A stretch of DNA of 64,000 nucleotides, taken from contig CAZTHK010000003.1 of the NCBI GenBank assembly GCA_964613215.1, positions 132,322 to 196,321 of the forward strand. The letters run 5' to 3'. The stretch comes from CAZTHK01 sp964613215. Lineage in GTDB: Bacteria; Krumholzibacteriota; Krumholzibacteriia; Krumholzibacteriales; CAZTHK01. Numbering within the stretch: the stretch's first letter is position 1; each line of letters begins with the position of its first letter. Positions 27,943 through 37,131 of this stretch are shown here, piece after piece. Both the position numbers and the translations under genes were made by a program. A model generated the notes under the pieces. That model was not told the origin of the DNA, searched no databases, and saw only the letters and a program-made list of their open reading frames with translations.

Positions 27943-27972
27943 TTGACAGGGGTATAAATATTTAGGTATAAT
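27943..27972 (+). promoter_or_regulatory. Consensus sigma70 promoter of the first eight-Cys secreted protein
   Basis: TTGACA (27943-27948) and TATAAT (27967-27972) are both perfect consensus boxes, separated by 18 bases. The predicted start near 27979 gives a leader of about 245 bases. In that leader CAAAAGAT (28170-28177) pairs with ATCTTTTG (28189-28196) just before the AGGAGGGG ribosome-binding site. The region 27661-28225 holds no gene: only the asnS terminator, the 9-bp repeats, this promoter and the leader. Confidence 0.8.
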
Positions 27973-28225
27973 GACCTACATAGAAAGATAGGCTACGAAC
28001 AACAGCGGTCCTTGATAATGTTTTCCGGAATCTTTTGGGGGAACACCGGGAAGTCCGGAAACAGACCGGTTCTGATTTACAGCTATGCATTTTAGTGTAG
28101 TATATGCCACCGGGGAGGGCCGTCGGCTGAGTGTAATTCATATTCTTGTTCTAAGAGGGAGGTGGTATTCAAAAGATAAAAGCTATTAATCTTTTGGTTC
28201 TTACTTTTAACAGGAGGGGATGTAA

Positions 28226-28942
28226 ATGAAATGTATGCGATTTATTGGACTTGCCATTATAGTACTGCTTATGGCAGCTCCTCTGGCGGCTCAGGATGAC
28301 TGCGACAATGTAAACAATCCGGATGGCACATACACTAGTTCGGGTAGTCTTCTGGAAGGGCGTGTATCGGAAGCCTGGTGCTCCGGTGCAGGTCCCGGCG
28401 TTCCCGGAAACACCCAGAACGCCCAGTCCTGGGATGGATCCACCCTGATGACCCAGTGGCATGTCTGGGGGATGCAGATAGATGACAACGGTGCCCAGGA
28501 GACCGGCAGGAGCATAGATGAAAATGGAACCGGCTGGATCGATTATGAGACCAATTACACAGGTGGGCAGTTCTGGCTCGATGCAAACGGTCCCTGGGGT
28601 GATGGCTCCATGGATTACACCGGTAACCTCACCTACTTCAATGTAAGCACCAGGGTAACCTATGTGAATGGAGCGATGGTGGGAAAGACATCCAATGTGA
28701 TGTTTACCGGTGATTTCGACCCCATGGACTGCTATGATTGCAGCCTGGAGTATGTTATTACCAATGCCTCCTGGGTATGGCAGAGTGGCATGCCTGATAA
28801 ACCGGCAAATTATCCCGCTTTTCTCTGCGGTGCAGATCAGGGGGAACTGTTCGACGCCTGCTGCATCAATGCAGAGATATTCTGTGATCAGGTGCCGGTG
28901 GATGAGTCCAGCTGGGGAGCAGTGAAGAGTCTTTACAGATAG
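28226..28942 (+). CDS. Secreted eight-cysteine protein of unknown function, copy 1
   Basis: I do not recognise this family. The 238-residue product has a clear signal peptide (MKCMRFIGLAIIVLLMAAPLAAQ) and a mature part of about 215 residues, rich in Gly, Asn, Asp and Trp, with eight cysteines: DDC, AWC, MDC, YDC, FLC, DACC and IFC. An even number suggests four disulfides in the periplasm or outside the cell. AGGAGGGG lies 7 bases before the ATG. The copy starting at 29591 is the same length, aligns without gaps, and is about 83% identical in the mature part by hand count. The promoter, long leader and terminator make it a single-gene unit built for strong expression. Confidence 0.8.
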   Translation: MKCMRFIGLAIIVLLMAAPLAAQDDCDNVNNPDGTYTSSGSLLEGRVSEAWCSGAGPGVPGNTQNAQSWDGSTLMTQWHVWGMQIDDNGAQETGRSIDENGTGWIDYETNYTGGQFWLDANGPWGDGSMDYTGNLTYFNVSTRVTYVNGAMVGKTSNVMFTGDFDPMDCYDCSLEYVITNASWVWQSGMPDKPANYPAFLCGADQGELFDACCINAEIFCDQVPVDESSWGAVKSLYR

Positions 28943-28970
28943 CAATTCGCCGGAATAATTATTTTCGATG

Positions 28971-29023
28971 TGTGGCGGGGATTCAGCCGGGCACCGGAGC
29001 TGAATTACCCGCCACAGATTTTT
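28971..29023 (+). terminator. Terminator of eight-Cys copy 1
   Basis: TGTGGCGGG (28971-28979) pairs with CCCGCCACA (29008-29016), with an inner ATTCAGC/GCTGAAT stem and a GGGCACCGG loop, followed by GATTTTT. The same design, with the same loop, follows copy 2. Confidence 0.85.
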
Positions 29024-29590
29024 ACCGCTGTCTTATCTAAACCGGCTAATTCATAAACTCCTTTTCAGCATGACAGAACCGTAATGATAGTAACATTTTG
29101 ATGCCGGAGCCTGTTTTCGTCTTGATTTGACCAGGCGGCTGAAAGTTAAATGGGAGTATTGGGAATCCACCCGCTAGGCTGAACCCTGGCAGAGATGACT
29201 GCTGATTTTATGAATTATTCCGGTTAAAAACCCCCTGCTGTTATAACGGAAAAGATTCTGATTAACCTGTTCTACCCACCTCTGCCGGATAATCAACCGG
29301 CTGTAATTCTTGAATTATTTTTATTGATCGATAGTAAATTAAATTAATTATTGACATAGTTTTAATCTTATATTATAATCATTATAAATTAACATTGTGT
29401 TTAGTTTTGTCTGTAAGATAAAATATAACTGCAGATAAACTTCCTGATTTTATAAATCTTTGCAGGATTCAATCGGAAGTATTTTTAACAGGTAAAGTAT
29501 TTAATTAAAATGGAAAGGGGGGAAATCATCAAATCGGTTCCTGTAAAATTACAGAATTTTTTCAGTTTCCAATTGTATGAGGAGTAAATA
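29024..29590 (+). promoter_or_regulatory. Intergenic region and consensus promoter of eight-Cys copy 2
   Basis: No gene is seen here. A perfect promoter lies at 29351-29379: TTGACA (29351-29356), a 17-base spacer and TATAAT (29374-29379), preceded by an AT-rich stretch that could act as an UP element. The leader is about 205 bases. In it CTTCCTGATT (29440-29449) pairs with AATCGGAAG (29471-29479) with one bulge and is followed by TATTTTTAA. A shorter CTGTAA/TTACAG repeat (29541-29554) is followed by AATTTTTT. Either hairpin could attenuate transcription. The 9-bp repeats found before copy 1 are absent. Confidence 0.7.
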
Positions 29591-30307
29591 ATGAAGCTTG
29601 CTAAGGTCTTTTTATCAGTTGCAGCGGTTATGCTTATAGCCCTTCCCCTGTCGGCCCGGAACGACTGTGATAATGTCAACAACCCGGATGGAACCTACTC
29701 AACTTCGGGAAGCCTTCTGGGTGGACGTGTTTCTGAAGCCTGGTGCTCCGGGGCCGGTCCCGGTGTTCCCGGCAATACCCAGAATGCCCAGTCCCGGGAT
29801 GGGTCCGCCCTTAAAACCCAGTGGCATGTCTGGGGCATGCAGATAGATTCCAATGGTGCCAGGGAAACCGGAAGGGATATGGATGGGAATGGTACCGGCT
29901 GGATCGATTATGAGACCAATTACACAGGTGGGCGGTTCTGGCTCGATGCAAACGGTCCCTGGGGGGATGGTTCAACCGATTACTCAGGTGATATCACTTA
30001 CTTCAACGTAAGCACCAGGGTTTCCTATGTGGGAGGAGAGATGGTGGGGAAGACATCCAATGTGATGTTGACCGGCAGCTTCGATCCCATGGACTGTCTG
30101 GACTGTGAGATTGAATTTGCCATAGCCAATGCATCCTGGGTGTGGCAGAGCGGCATGCCGGATAAGCCGGCTAATTATCCCCCTTATCTCTGCGGTGTGA
30201 ATCAGGGGGAACTCTTCGACGCCTGCTGTATCGATGCCAGGATATTCTGCGAACAGGTACCGGTGGATGAGTCCAGCTGGGGTGCTGTAAAGGGCCTTTA
30301 CAGATAG
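29591..30307 (+). CDS. Secreted eight-cysteine protein of unknown function, copy 2
   Basis: Paralogue of the protein starting at 28226: same length (238 residues), about 83% identity in the mature part with no gaps, and all eight cysteines conserved. The signal peptides (here MKLAKVFLSVAAVMLIALPLSAR) have diverged far more than the mature chains. The most constant blocks are CDNVNNPDGTY, GRVSEAWCSGAGPGVPGNTQ, GTGWIDYETNYTGG, ASWVWQSGMPDKPANYP and VPVDESSWGAVK. The ATG follows a TGAGGAG site. Function unknown: a structural surface or matrix protein, a secreted binding protein or an interbacterial factor are all possible. Confidence 0.8.
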   Translation: MKLAKVFLSVAAVMLIALPLSARNDCDNVNNPDGTYSTSGSLLGGRVSEAWCSGAGPGVPGNTQNAQSRDGSALKTQWHVWGMQIDSNGARETGRDMDGNGTGWIDYETNYTGGRFWLDANGPWGDGSTDYSGDITYFNVSTRVSYVGGEMVGKTSNVMLTGSFDPMDCLDCEIEFAIANASWVWQSGMPDKPANYPPYLCGVNQGELFDACCIDARIFCEQVPVDESSWGAVKGLYR

Positions 30308-30344
30308 CTCAGGCGGCAGTCTAGATCGGCTTATGTTTAATCTC

Positions 30345-30398
30345 TGTGGCGGGGGTTCACCGCGGGCACCGGGGGTGAATCATCCGCCGCATTTTTTT
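30345..30398 (+). terminator. Terminator of eight-Cys copy 2
   Basis: TGTGGCGG (30345-30352) pairs with CCGCCGCA (30384-30391), with an inner GTTCACC/GGTGAAT stem around a loop containing GGGCACCGG, followed by TTTTTTT (30392-30398). It resembles the copy 1 terminator, so the duplicated unit included it. Confidence 0.85.
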
Positions 30399-30651
30399 AA
30401 AAATTTATAATTCTAAGTTTTTTCTTGACGGGTTTCTTCAGCCAATTTCCGGAGGAATCAGCTTCGAAGAATTATTCGATATAACCTTCCGGACTGGCTT
30501 TTATAGCGTTAATACTCCTGTTGCTCCCGGGCCTTCTGTGTTGACCTGAAGGGGTCTTTTTGCTAATTTAATATATCCTGTCGCTGTTTTTCCTCCTGCC
30601 GGGATGGAGGAGGATTCGAATTAACGATATATATTTCGGAAAGGGTGGACA
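30399..30651 (+). promoter_or_regulatory. Promoter region of the TPR-uvrA-gcv-dpp transcription unit
   Basis: TTGACC (30541-30546), a 17-base spacer and TAATTT (30564-30569) form a good promoter about 80 bases before the TPR gene. The gap from the preceding gene, 30308-30651, contains the copy 2 terminator, this promoter and otherwise nothing recognisable. Confidence 0.55.
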
Positions 30652-33600
30652 GTGATAAAAAACATAAAAGTTAGAGGGATACTTCTGCTTACAGGCGTAG
30701 GGATATTCTGTCTGATCAATGCCCTGGCTGGATCCTCGCAGGCGGGGGAATCGGATGATTTCTTCTTTGCAGAAAAATTAAGAAAAGATGGCATGTATGT
30801 AGCGGCTGCGGAGGAGTTTATAAGATTCTCGGAGAAATATCCCCATAGCAGCCGCCGGCCTTCCGCGCTGGTCAACGCAGGAGAATGTTATATGAAGGCC
30901 GGGAGGGCCGGATCTGCACTGGATGTCTTCTCCGCTTTTATGGATGAATATCCGGGACATCAGAGTGCCTGCAAGGTCAAATTCTACCGGGGAACAATTT
31001 TCAAGATGCTGAAACAGTATAACCGGGCAGCCGATGAACTGATAGAACTTTCCCGGCATTATGTAGATTGCTCACTGGTCCGGAGGGCGCTGGTGGAGGC
31101 GGGAGATTGCCTCCTGTCGGATGGCAATTCTCAGAGAGCAGCCTCTGTGCTTAAGGATATGATAGAGAAATCCGGCCAGTCCCCCTATATTCCCAGGGCC
31201 CGCTACATTCTCTCCATGGCCCTGGAAAATATAGGAAGAGATCTGCAGGCAGATGATGTGCTGAAAGATATTGTGGATGAAAATCCATCCTCTCCCTTTG
31301 CTGCATTAGCCCTGATGGAATTGGGAGAAAAGGCTGCTGAAGAAGGAAATATCGGCCGGGCGATAGATTTTTACCGGAATGTGGCGGATAATTTCGAGGA
31401 AGAATCACTGAGAGAGAGGTCCATCAGGGCGCTGGTGGATCTTTATTTCCGGCAGGAGGATGATTCCCGCCTTCTGGATGAGGGGAGCAGGTATCTGGAA
31501 ATGTTTCCCCGTTCAGAACACAGCGGTGAAATATTCAGGAAGACCGTATATGCTTCCTGGCATTTGAATAAATACCAGAGAGCGCTTTCTCTGATCCAAT
31601 CAGCAGAGGAGCGGGGTGTGCTGGCGGATAGTACCGGCGAGTTCAAGCTTCTTAAAGCCAGAATATTTTATCGCCGGAACCGATACCGGAAGGCTCTTGA
31701 TGAACTGGACAATTTCAGGTCCAGCCATCCCCGTTCAGGCCTCTGGAGTGAAGTATCCATTCTCAGGGGTGAACTGTTTATTCATACCGGTTCGCCTGAT
31801 GAAGCTTTCAGGTGTTATAACCTGGCCCTTTCCGGAGACCTCGGCACTGAGCAGAGGCTGTCCCTGCTCTCCCGCATTGCTGATCTTTCTCTGAAGGAGA
31901 GAGGAGATACCCTTTCTGCTCTGGGCTATCTGGATATTATCGTGAATGAGGGAGGACGGGATAAATTAGTCAGAGAATCGCTCTGGAGGGTGAGCAGGCT
32001 GAGGGAGGAAAAGGGTGAGAGAGCCTCAGCCCTGGCAGGATATCACAAGTTGGTCCGCCTGTTCGGCAATAGCGATTATGCTGATTCAGCCAGAAGCAGA
32101 ATTGAATATCTCGATCTTACCGGAAAGTGGACCCGGACAGCAGCCCGGGAGCTGCTTGAAATAGCGTCCTCTGATCTGTCTCCCGGTGAGAGGGCGGTTG
32201 AGACGGGAGTTATACTCCTGGATGAAGTGGGTGATAATGAAGGAGCGGAGAAACATCTCAGACTGGCCCTCCAGCGAGAACTCAACCAGGAACAGCGGAG
32301 CAGGGCCCTCTACCACCTTGGCCGGGTTCAATACCGGAAGTACAGCTTGTCGGAGTTGAAGGGTGAGCCGGAGGATGATTGCCTGGACCGGGCCATGGAT
32401 ATCTGGACGGAGCTGGCCGGACGACCGGGGGGAGGGGTATGGAGGGAAAGAGCCCACCGGACATACCTGAAACACAGTCTGTCAAAGTGGGATCTGAATG
32501 AGCAATTCAGAAAACTGAATGAATATATTTCCACCTACCGTAATTGGCCCAGGAGATACTGGGCGGTGGATAAGAAGATAGAACTGCTGTATCAGAAGGC
32601 CAGGGATAATCATACCTGGGCTGCGGACAGTGCTCTTCATCTGGCGGAAATGACATTGAAGCAAGATATTCCAGCGGAGTACCGCAAGGAGGTGGTACTG
32701 AAATACGCCTATCTGAACCGGCTGAAGAGAAAGCCGGAGAGTGCTGCCGGCTATTTCAGGGATTTCATTGCTGATAATGAAGAAGATATCAGGATAACCG
32801 GGGTGTACTATGATCTGGGGGAGGTGCTTTTCAGCCAGGGGGACTATGAGGAGGCGCTGGATGCATATGTTGAATGCCTGGAAAGAAATCCCTCACCCCT
32901 CCTCGAGGCCAGGTGTTATATCAGAGCGGGCGATTGCCATTATTCCCTCAAAAATTACAGCAATAGTGTGGATGCATACAGGCAAGCTGGTTCCGTTCTT
33001 CCCGGCAGTAAGATTGCCTATGATGCAGACTACCGGCGTTCCATCGCACTGATAAAACTTGACCGGCGGGACCAGGCGGAGGATATATTCAGGGAGCTTT
33101 ACCGGCAGAGGGAAAAACTGGCTGCCGGCACCCGGCTCCGTCTGCTTCGAAGGCTGGGGCGGCAGCGGCTCGATAGCGGCAGGGTGGAGGAGGCGGCAGC
33201 TATATTCGAGGAACTGGTTTCTCTCAATCAATCTGGTGATAACCTTGTTCTTCTGGCCTCTGCCAGAATGAGGCTGGGCCAGTTTGATCTGGCTGAGAAA
33301 TGGTATACCAGAGCTCTCCGGTCAGGGGAAGTGGACAGCTGTTCGGCATTGGGGGGAAGGGCTAAAAACAGGCTGAAGGAAGGGGATTTTGATAAAGCCA
33401 TCCATGATATCGAGATTCTGGCAGGGCATTGTCCGGACTCCAATCAAATCCCGGGGATATATCTGGAAAAGGCCAGGGTTGAAATATCAAATGGGAACCA
33501 TCAGCAGGCCCAAGCTACCCTTAACATGATCAGGGAGAAGTATCCCCGCAGCTCCCAGGCGGTTGAATCACTTTATTACCTGGCTTTATGCGATCTGGAG

Positions 33601-34293
33601 AGGGGAGGACAGCAGGAGGCGGTGGATAAGCTGGAGAGGATGCTCCGGGAAGCTCCCACATCTGCCCTGGCAGGCCGGGCTTATTTCAAGCTGGCATCTG
33701 CACATTACCACATTGGCAACCAGGGTCTGGCAGCCAGGAACTACCGGCTTTCTGCTGAATCGACCGACGATGAGAATCTTTCCTTCATGGCCTGGAAAAA
33801 TGTTGCTCATATCTATCAGGAAATGGAGGACTATCAGAAGGCGGCATCGGCATGGGAGAGGATCAGCGAAGGATTCCCCGGAAGGGAGGGGATAGTGGAG
33901 GTGTTTTTCAATCTGGGATTCTGCTACAACCGGATGCAGAAACACCAACTGGCCTATCAGGTTTATAGCAGGATACCGGTAGTGGCCATAGATGACCGGC
34001 AGAATGGAAGAGCCCATTACTGGGCCGGTATATCCCTGAAGAACATGAAGAAGTATCAGGAGGCGGTGAGGGAGTTTTTACGGGTTCCATATCTGATGGG
34101 GGGAATGTGGGCGGTTACATCCAAGCTGGAGGCAGCCGAGTGTTATGAACATCTCGATCAGTTCGACCGTGCAGTGAGCATCTACCGTAAGGTAATAGAG
34201 AACAGGGGCGAGAACTCTGACTGGGGAAAGGTGGCTGCCGCGGCGCTGGAAAGAATAGAAGGCGGAAAGGGGGAGAGGGATGAATCGCCATAA
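30652..34293 (+). CDS. Giant periplasmic or outer-membrane-associated TPR protein
   Basis: A 1213-residue protein with an N-terminal export signal (residues 8-30, ending SSQAGES) followed almost wholly by tetratricopeptide-like helix pairs. Recognisable units include AAAEEFIRFSEKYPHSSRRPSALVNAGECYMKAG, the DLGEVLFSQGDYEEALDAYVECLE pattern, and FNLGFCYNRMQKHQLAYQVYSRIP near the end. The spacing of pairs that end in YP or FP resembles YbgF/BamD-like TPRs. The start is a GTG after GGAAAGG. It overlaps uvrA by 14 bases. Likely a scaffold for an envelope complex; the partner is unknown and the link to uvrA may be only transcriptional. Confidence 0.75.
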   Translation: MIKNIKVRGILLLTGVGIFCLINALAGSSQAGESDDFFFAEKLRKDGMYVAAAEEFIRFSEKYPHSSRRPSALVNAGECYMKAGRAGSALDVFSAFMDEYPGHQSACKVKFYRGTIFKMLKQYNRAADELIELSRHYVDCSLVRRALVEAGDCLLSDGNSQRAASVLKDMIEKSGQSPYIPRARYILSMALENIGRDLQADDVLKDIVDENPSSPFAALALMELGEKAAEEGNIGRAIDFYRNVADNFEEESLRERSIRALVDLYFRQEDDSRLLDEGSRYLEMFPRSEHSGEIFRKTVYASWHLNKYQRALSLIQSAEERGVLADSTGEFKLLKARIFYRRNRYRKALDELDNFRSSHPRSGLWSEVSILRGELFIHTGSPDEAFRCYNLALSGDLGTEQRLSLLSRIADLSLKERGDTLSALGYLDIIVNEGGRDKLVRESLWRVSRLREEKGERASALAGYHKLVRLFGNSDYADSARSRIEYLDLTGKWTRTAARELLEIASSDLSPGERAVETGVILLDEVGDNEGAEKHLRLALQRELNQEQRSRALYHLGRVQYRKYSLSELKGEPEDDCLDRAMDIWTELAGRPGGGVWRERAHRTYLKHSLSKWDLNEQFRKLNEYISTYRNWPRRYWAVDKKIELLYQKARDNHTWAADSALHLAEMTLKQDIPAEYRKEVVLKYAYLNRLKRKPESAAGYFRDFIADNEEDIRITGVYYDLGEVLFSQGDYEEALDAYVECLERNPSPLLEARCYIRAGDCHYSLKNYSNSVDAYRQAGSVLPGSKIAYDADYRRSIALIKLDRRDQAEDIFRELYRQREKLAAGTRLRLLRRLGRQRLDSGRVEEAAAIFEELVSLNQSGDNLVLLASARMRLGQFDLAEKWYTRALRSGEVDSCSALGGRAKNRLKEGDFDKAIHDIEILAGHCPDSNQIPGIYLEKARVEISNGNHQQAQATLNMIREKYPRSSQAVESLYYLALCDLERGGQQEAVDKLERMLREAPTSALAGRAYFKLASAHYHIGNQGLAARNYRLSAESTDDENLSFMAWKNVAHIYQEMEDYQKAASAWERISEGFPGREGIVEVFFNLGFCYNRMQKHQLAYQVYSRIPVVAIDDRQNGRAHYWAGISLKNMKKYQEAVREFLRVPYLMGGMWAVTSKLEAAECYEHLDQFDRAVSIYRKVIENRGENSDWGKVAAAALERIEGGKGERDESP

Positions 34294-37099
34294 CCTGATT
34301 GTAAAAGGAGCCCGGGAGCATAATCTCAAGGGTATAAATGTGGAGTTTCCCCGAAACAAGCTTACCGTAGTGACCGGATTGAGCGGTTCAGGCAAATCGT
34401 CCCTGGCATTCGATACAATTTACGCGGAAGGGCAGAGAAGGTACGTGGAATCGTTATCCAGCTATGCCCGCCAGTTTCTGGAACAGATGGAGAAACCGGA
34501 TGTGGATAGTGTGGAAGGCCTCTCTCCCGCCATCTCCATAGATCAGAGAACTACCTCCAGAAACCCCCGTTCCACGGTAGGAACGGCAACCGAGATTTAT
34601 GATTATATGAGGGTGCTGTACGCCCGGGTGGGAGATCCCCACTGCCCCGGTTGCGGCAGGCCCATCTCCCAGCAGTCAGTTGATCAGATTGTGGATAAAC
34701 TGACCAGGTGGAAGCAGGGGACCAGGTTATCCATAATGGCACCGGTGGTACGGGGAAGGAAGGGACAGCACAAAGCACTTCTGGAGAAACTGAGGAAGGA
34801 AGGTTTTACCAGGGTAAGGGTAGATGGTGAAGTATACCCTCTGGATCAGGATATCAATATCTCCAGAAACAGGAAACATGATATTGAAGTGGTAGTGGAC
34901 CGGCTAAGGATTAAGCAGAAGGTGGAGAGCAGGCTGACCGATTCCACTGAACTGGCTGCCAGACTGGGAAAGGGGGTGGTGATAGTAAGGCGGGGGGAAG
35001 AGGATCAACTGTTCAGCCTGGAGTATTCCTGCCCCTACTGCGAAAGAAGTCTTGGTGAGATATCACCCCGCATTTTTTCCTTTAATTCACCCTACGGAGC
35101 ATGCCCCGATTGTAACGGTCTGGGTATAAGGGAGGACTTTGCTCTGGAACTGGTTGTTCCCGATCCCTCCCTCTCTATCCGGGAAGGAGCTCTGGCTCCG
35201 CTTGGTCCTCTGAAGGATAACTGGTACCGGCACCGTCTGGAAGCCCTATCCGGGAAATGTGATTTCTCCCTGGATCAGCCCTTTGCCCGGTTGGATAAGG
35301 AGATCAGGGATATGATACTCCAGGGTTCCGATCAGGAGATAGTGGTCAGATATGACTTCGAGAGGGGACGGGGGGAATATGAAACCACCTGGGAAGGGGT
35401 GATACCCCACTTGAGGCGGAGGTACCGGCAGACCAGTTCAAACCGGATCAGGGAATGGATAAAGTCATTCATGTCCAGAACTCCCTGCACCGCCTGTGGG
35501 GGCAGCCGGCTGAAACCGGAGGCGCTGGCGGTAACAATAGCAGGGGAGAACATCGCCGGGGTGGCGGCAAAACCGGTAGGAAAGGCGGTTGAATTTTTCA
35601 GGGGGGTGGAACTGGAAGGCAACCGCAGGATAATCGGTACCCCCCTGCTCAAGGAAATAGTATCCCGTCTGGAGTTTCTCAAAGATGTGGGAGTGGGATA
35701 CCTGACCCTGGACCGCTCTGCAGGCACCCTGGCGGGGGGGGAAGCACAGCGAATTCGCCTGGCCACACAGATAGGATCCAAGCTGGTGGGGGTGTTGTAT
35801 ATACTGGACGAGCCCTCCATAGGGCTTCATCAGAGGGATAACAAACGGTTGCTGTCGACTCTCAAGGAGCTGAGGGATGCAGGAAATACGGTGATAGTGA
35901 TAGAACACGACCGGGAGACCATACTCGCCGCCGACCACGTTATCGATCTGGGACCCGGAGCCGGCGAGGAAGGTGGCGAGCTGGTTGCCCAGGGAAGCCC
36001 GGACAGGATCAGGCAGGAGGACAGAAGCCTTACCGGCAGGTATCTTAAAGACAAGCAGTATTTCACTCTCAAGGATGAGGGATGCCGGGGGTCGGGAAAT
36101 TCGCTGGTAGTGAGGGGGGCGGAGGAAAACAATCTCAAGAAGATCGATATTGAATTCCCCCTGGGCAAGTTAATCTGTGTGACCGGAGTGTCCGGATCGG
36201 GTAAAAGCACCTTGGTCAATGATATCCTCTACCGTGCCCTTCGCCGCCATTTCTACAGAAGCAAGCAGCTTCCCGGACAGCACAGGTCCATCCGGGGGGT
36301 GGAGAATATTGACAAGGTAATAAACATTGATCAATCCCCCATAGGCAGGACCCCCCGCTCTAATCCGGCCACCTATACCGGTATCTTCGGGCCTGTCAGA
36401 AAGGTTTTTGCCCGGCTTCCCGAAGCCCGCCTGAGAGGTTATAAACCGGGGAGGTTCAGTTTCAATGTGAAGGGAGGAAGATGCGAGACCTGCAGGGGTG
36501 GAGGTGTGGTAAAGGTGGAGATGCATTTTCTCCCCGATGTTTATGTACATTGCCGGGACTGCAAGGGGAAGAGATACAACCGGGAAACACTGGAAATTAC
36601 CTTCAAGAACCGGAATATATCAGAAGTTCTGGAAATGACGGTTGACGAAGCAGCGGAATTCTTTGACAATATTCCAGCTGTAAAGAGAAGGTTGAAAGTA
36701 CTGCAGAGTGTGGGAATGGGTTACATCAGGCTGGGCCAACCGGCTACCACCCTGTCCGGGGGAGAAGCCCAGAGAGTAAAACTTGCTTCGGAACTCTCCC
36801 GCAGGGGAACCGGAAATACATTCTATATTCTGGATGAACCCAGTACCGGCCTGCACTTTGAAGATGTCAAAATGCTCATGAATGTTTTGAACAAGCTGGT
36901 GGATAGAGGTAATACGGTAGTGGTTATCGAACACAACCCCGATATAATTCACCGGGCTGATCATATCATAGACCTGGGGCCGGAAGGTGGAGATGGTGGC
37001 GGAGAGGTGATGTTTGCCGGTCCTCCCGGGGAGATACTGAAGTGTAAAGGTTCTCATACCGGAAAGATTCTGAGTAAGTTTGTAAGAAGTTCGGCCTGA
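34280..37099 (+). CDS. uvrA: Excinuclease ABC subunit A
   Basis: UvrA recognises bulky DNA lesions and loads UvrB in nucleotide excision repair. The 939-residue product has two ABC ATPase units: Walker A GLSGSGKSS (first) and GVSGSGKST (second), signatures LAGGEAQRIRLA and LSGGEAQRVKLA, and Walker B regions followed by DEPS (IGLH and TGLH). Zinc-finger cysteines occur in CPYC...CPDC and CETC...CRDC. It starts inside the end of the TPR gene and is followed by gcvT after 32 bases. Confidence 0.96.
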   Translation: MNRHNLIVKGAREHNLKGINVEFPRNKLTVVTGLSGSGKSSLAFDTIYAEGQRRYVESLSSYARQFLEQMEKPDVDSVEGLSPAISIDQRTTSRNPRSTVGTATEIYDYMRVLYARVGDPHCPGCGRPISQQSVDQIVDKLTRWKQGTRLSIMAPVVRGRKGQHKALLEKLRKEGFTRVRVDGEVYPLDQDINISRNRKHDIEVVVDRLRIKQKVESRLTDSTELAARLGKGVVIVRRGEEDQLFSLEYSCPYCERSLGEISPRIFSFNSPYGACPDCNGLGIREDFALELVVPDPSLSIREGALAPLGPLKDNWYRHRLEALSGKCDFSLDQPFARLDKEIRDMILQGSDQEIVVRYDFERGRGEYETTWEGVIPHLRRRYRQTSSNRIREWIKSFMSRTPCTACGGSRLKPEALAVTIAGENIAGVAAKPVGKAVEFFRGVELEGNRRIIGTPLLKEIVSRLEFLKDVGVGYLTLDRSAGTLAGGEAQRIRLATQIGSKLVGVLYILDEPSIGLHQRDNKRLLSTLKELRDAGNTVIVIEHDRETILAADHVIDLGPGAGEEGGELVAQGSPDRIRQEDRSLTGRYLKDKQYFTLKDEGCRGSGNSLVVRGAEENNLKKIDIEFPLGKLICVTGVSGSGKSTLVNDILYRALRRHFYRSKQLPGQHRSIRGVENIDKVINIDQSPIGRTPRSNPATYTGIFGPVRKVFARLPEARLRGYKPGRFSFNVKGGRCETCRGGGVVKVEMHFLPDVYVHCRDCKGKRYNRETLEITFKNRNISEVLEMTVDEAAEFFDNIPAVKRRLKVLQSVGMGYIRLGQPATTLSGGEAQRVKLASELSRRGTGNTFYILDEPSTGLHFEDVKMLMNVLNKLVDRGNTVVVIEHNPDIIHRADHIIDLGPEGGDGGGEVMFAGPPGEILKCKGSHTGKILSKFVRSSA

Positions 37100-37131
37100 C
37101 AGGAGATATTCGATTTTTCAAGGGAGCGAGT

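Noticed and set aside
28169..28945. Minus-strand ORF of 258 codons over eight-Cys copy 1
   Set aside because: Antisense to a conserved gene and lacks a matching frame of equal length over copy 2.
29024..29350. tRNA or small RNA gene in the gap between the paralogues
   Set aside because: No cloverleaf or T-loop consensus could be found, and only a chance 7-bp GGCAGAG/CTCTGCC pairing about 110 bases apart was seen.
37100..37131. Glycine riboswitch before gcvT
   Set aside because: Only 32 bases separate uvrA and gcvT, far too short for a glycine aptamer.
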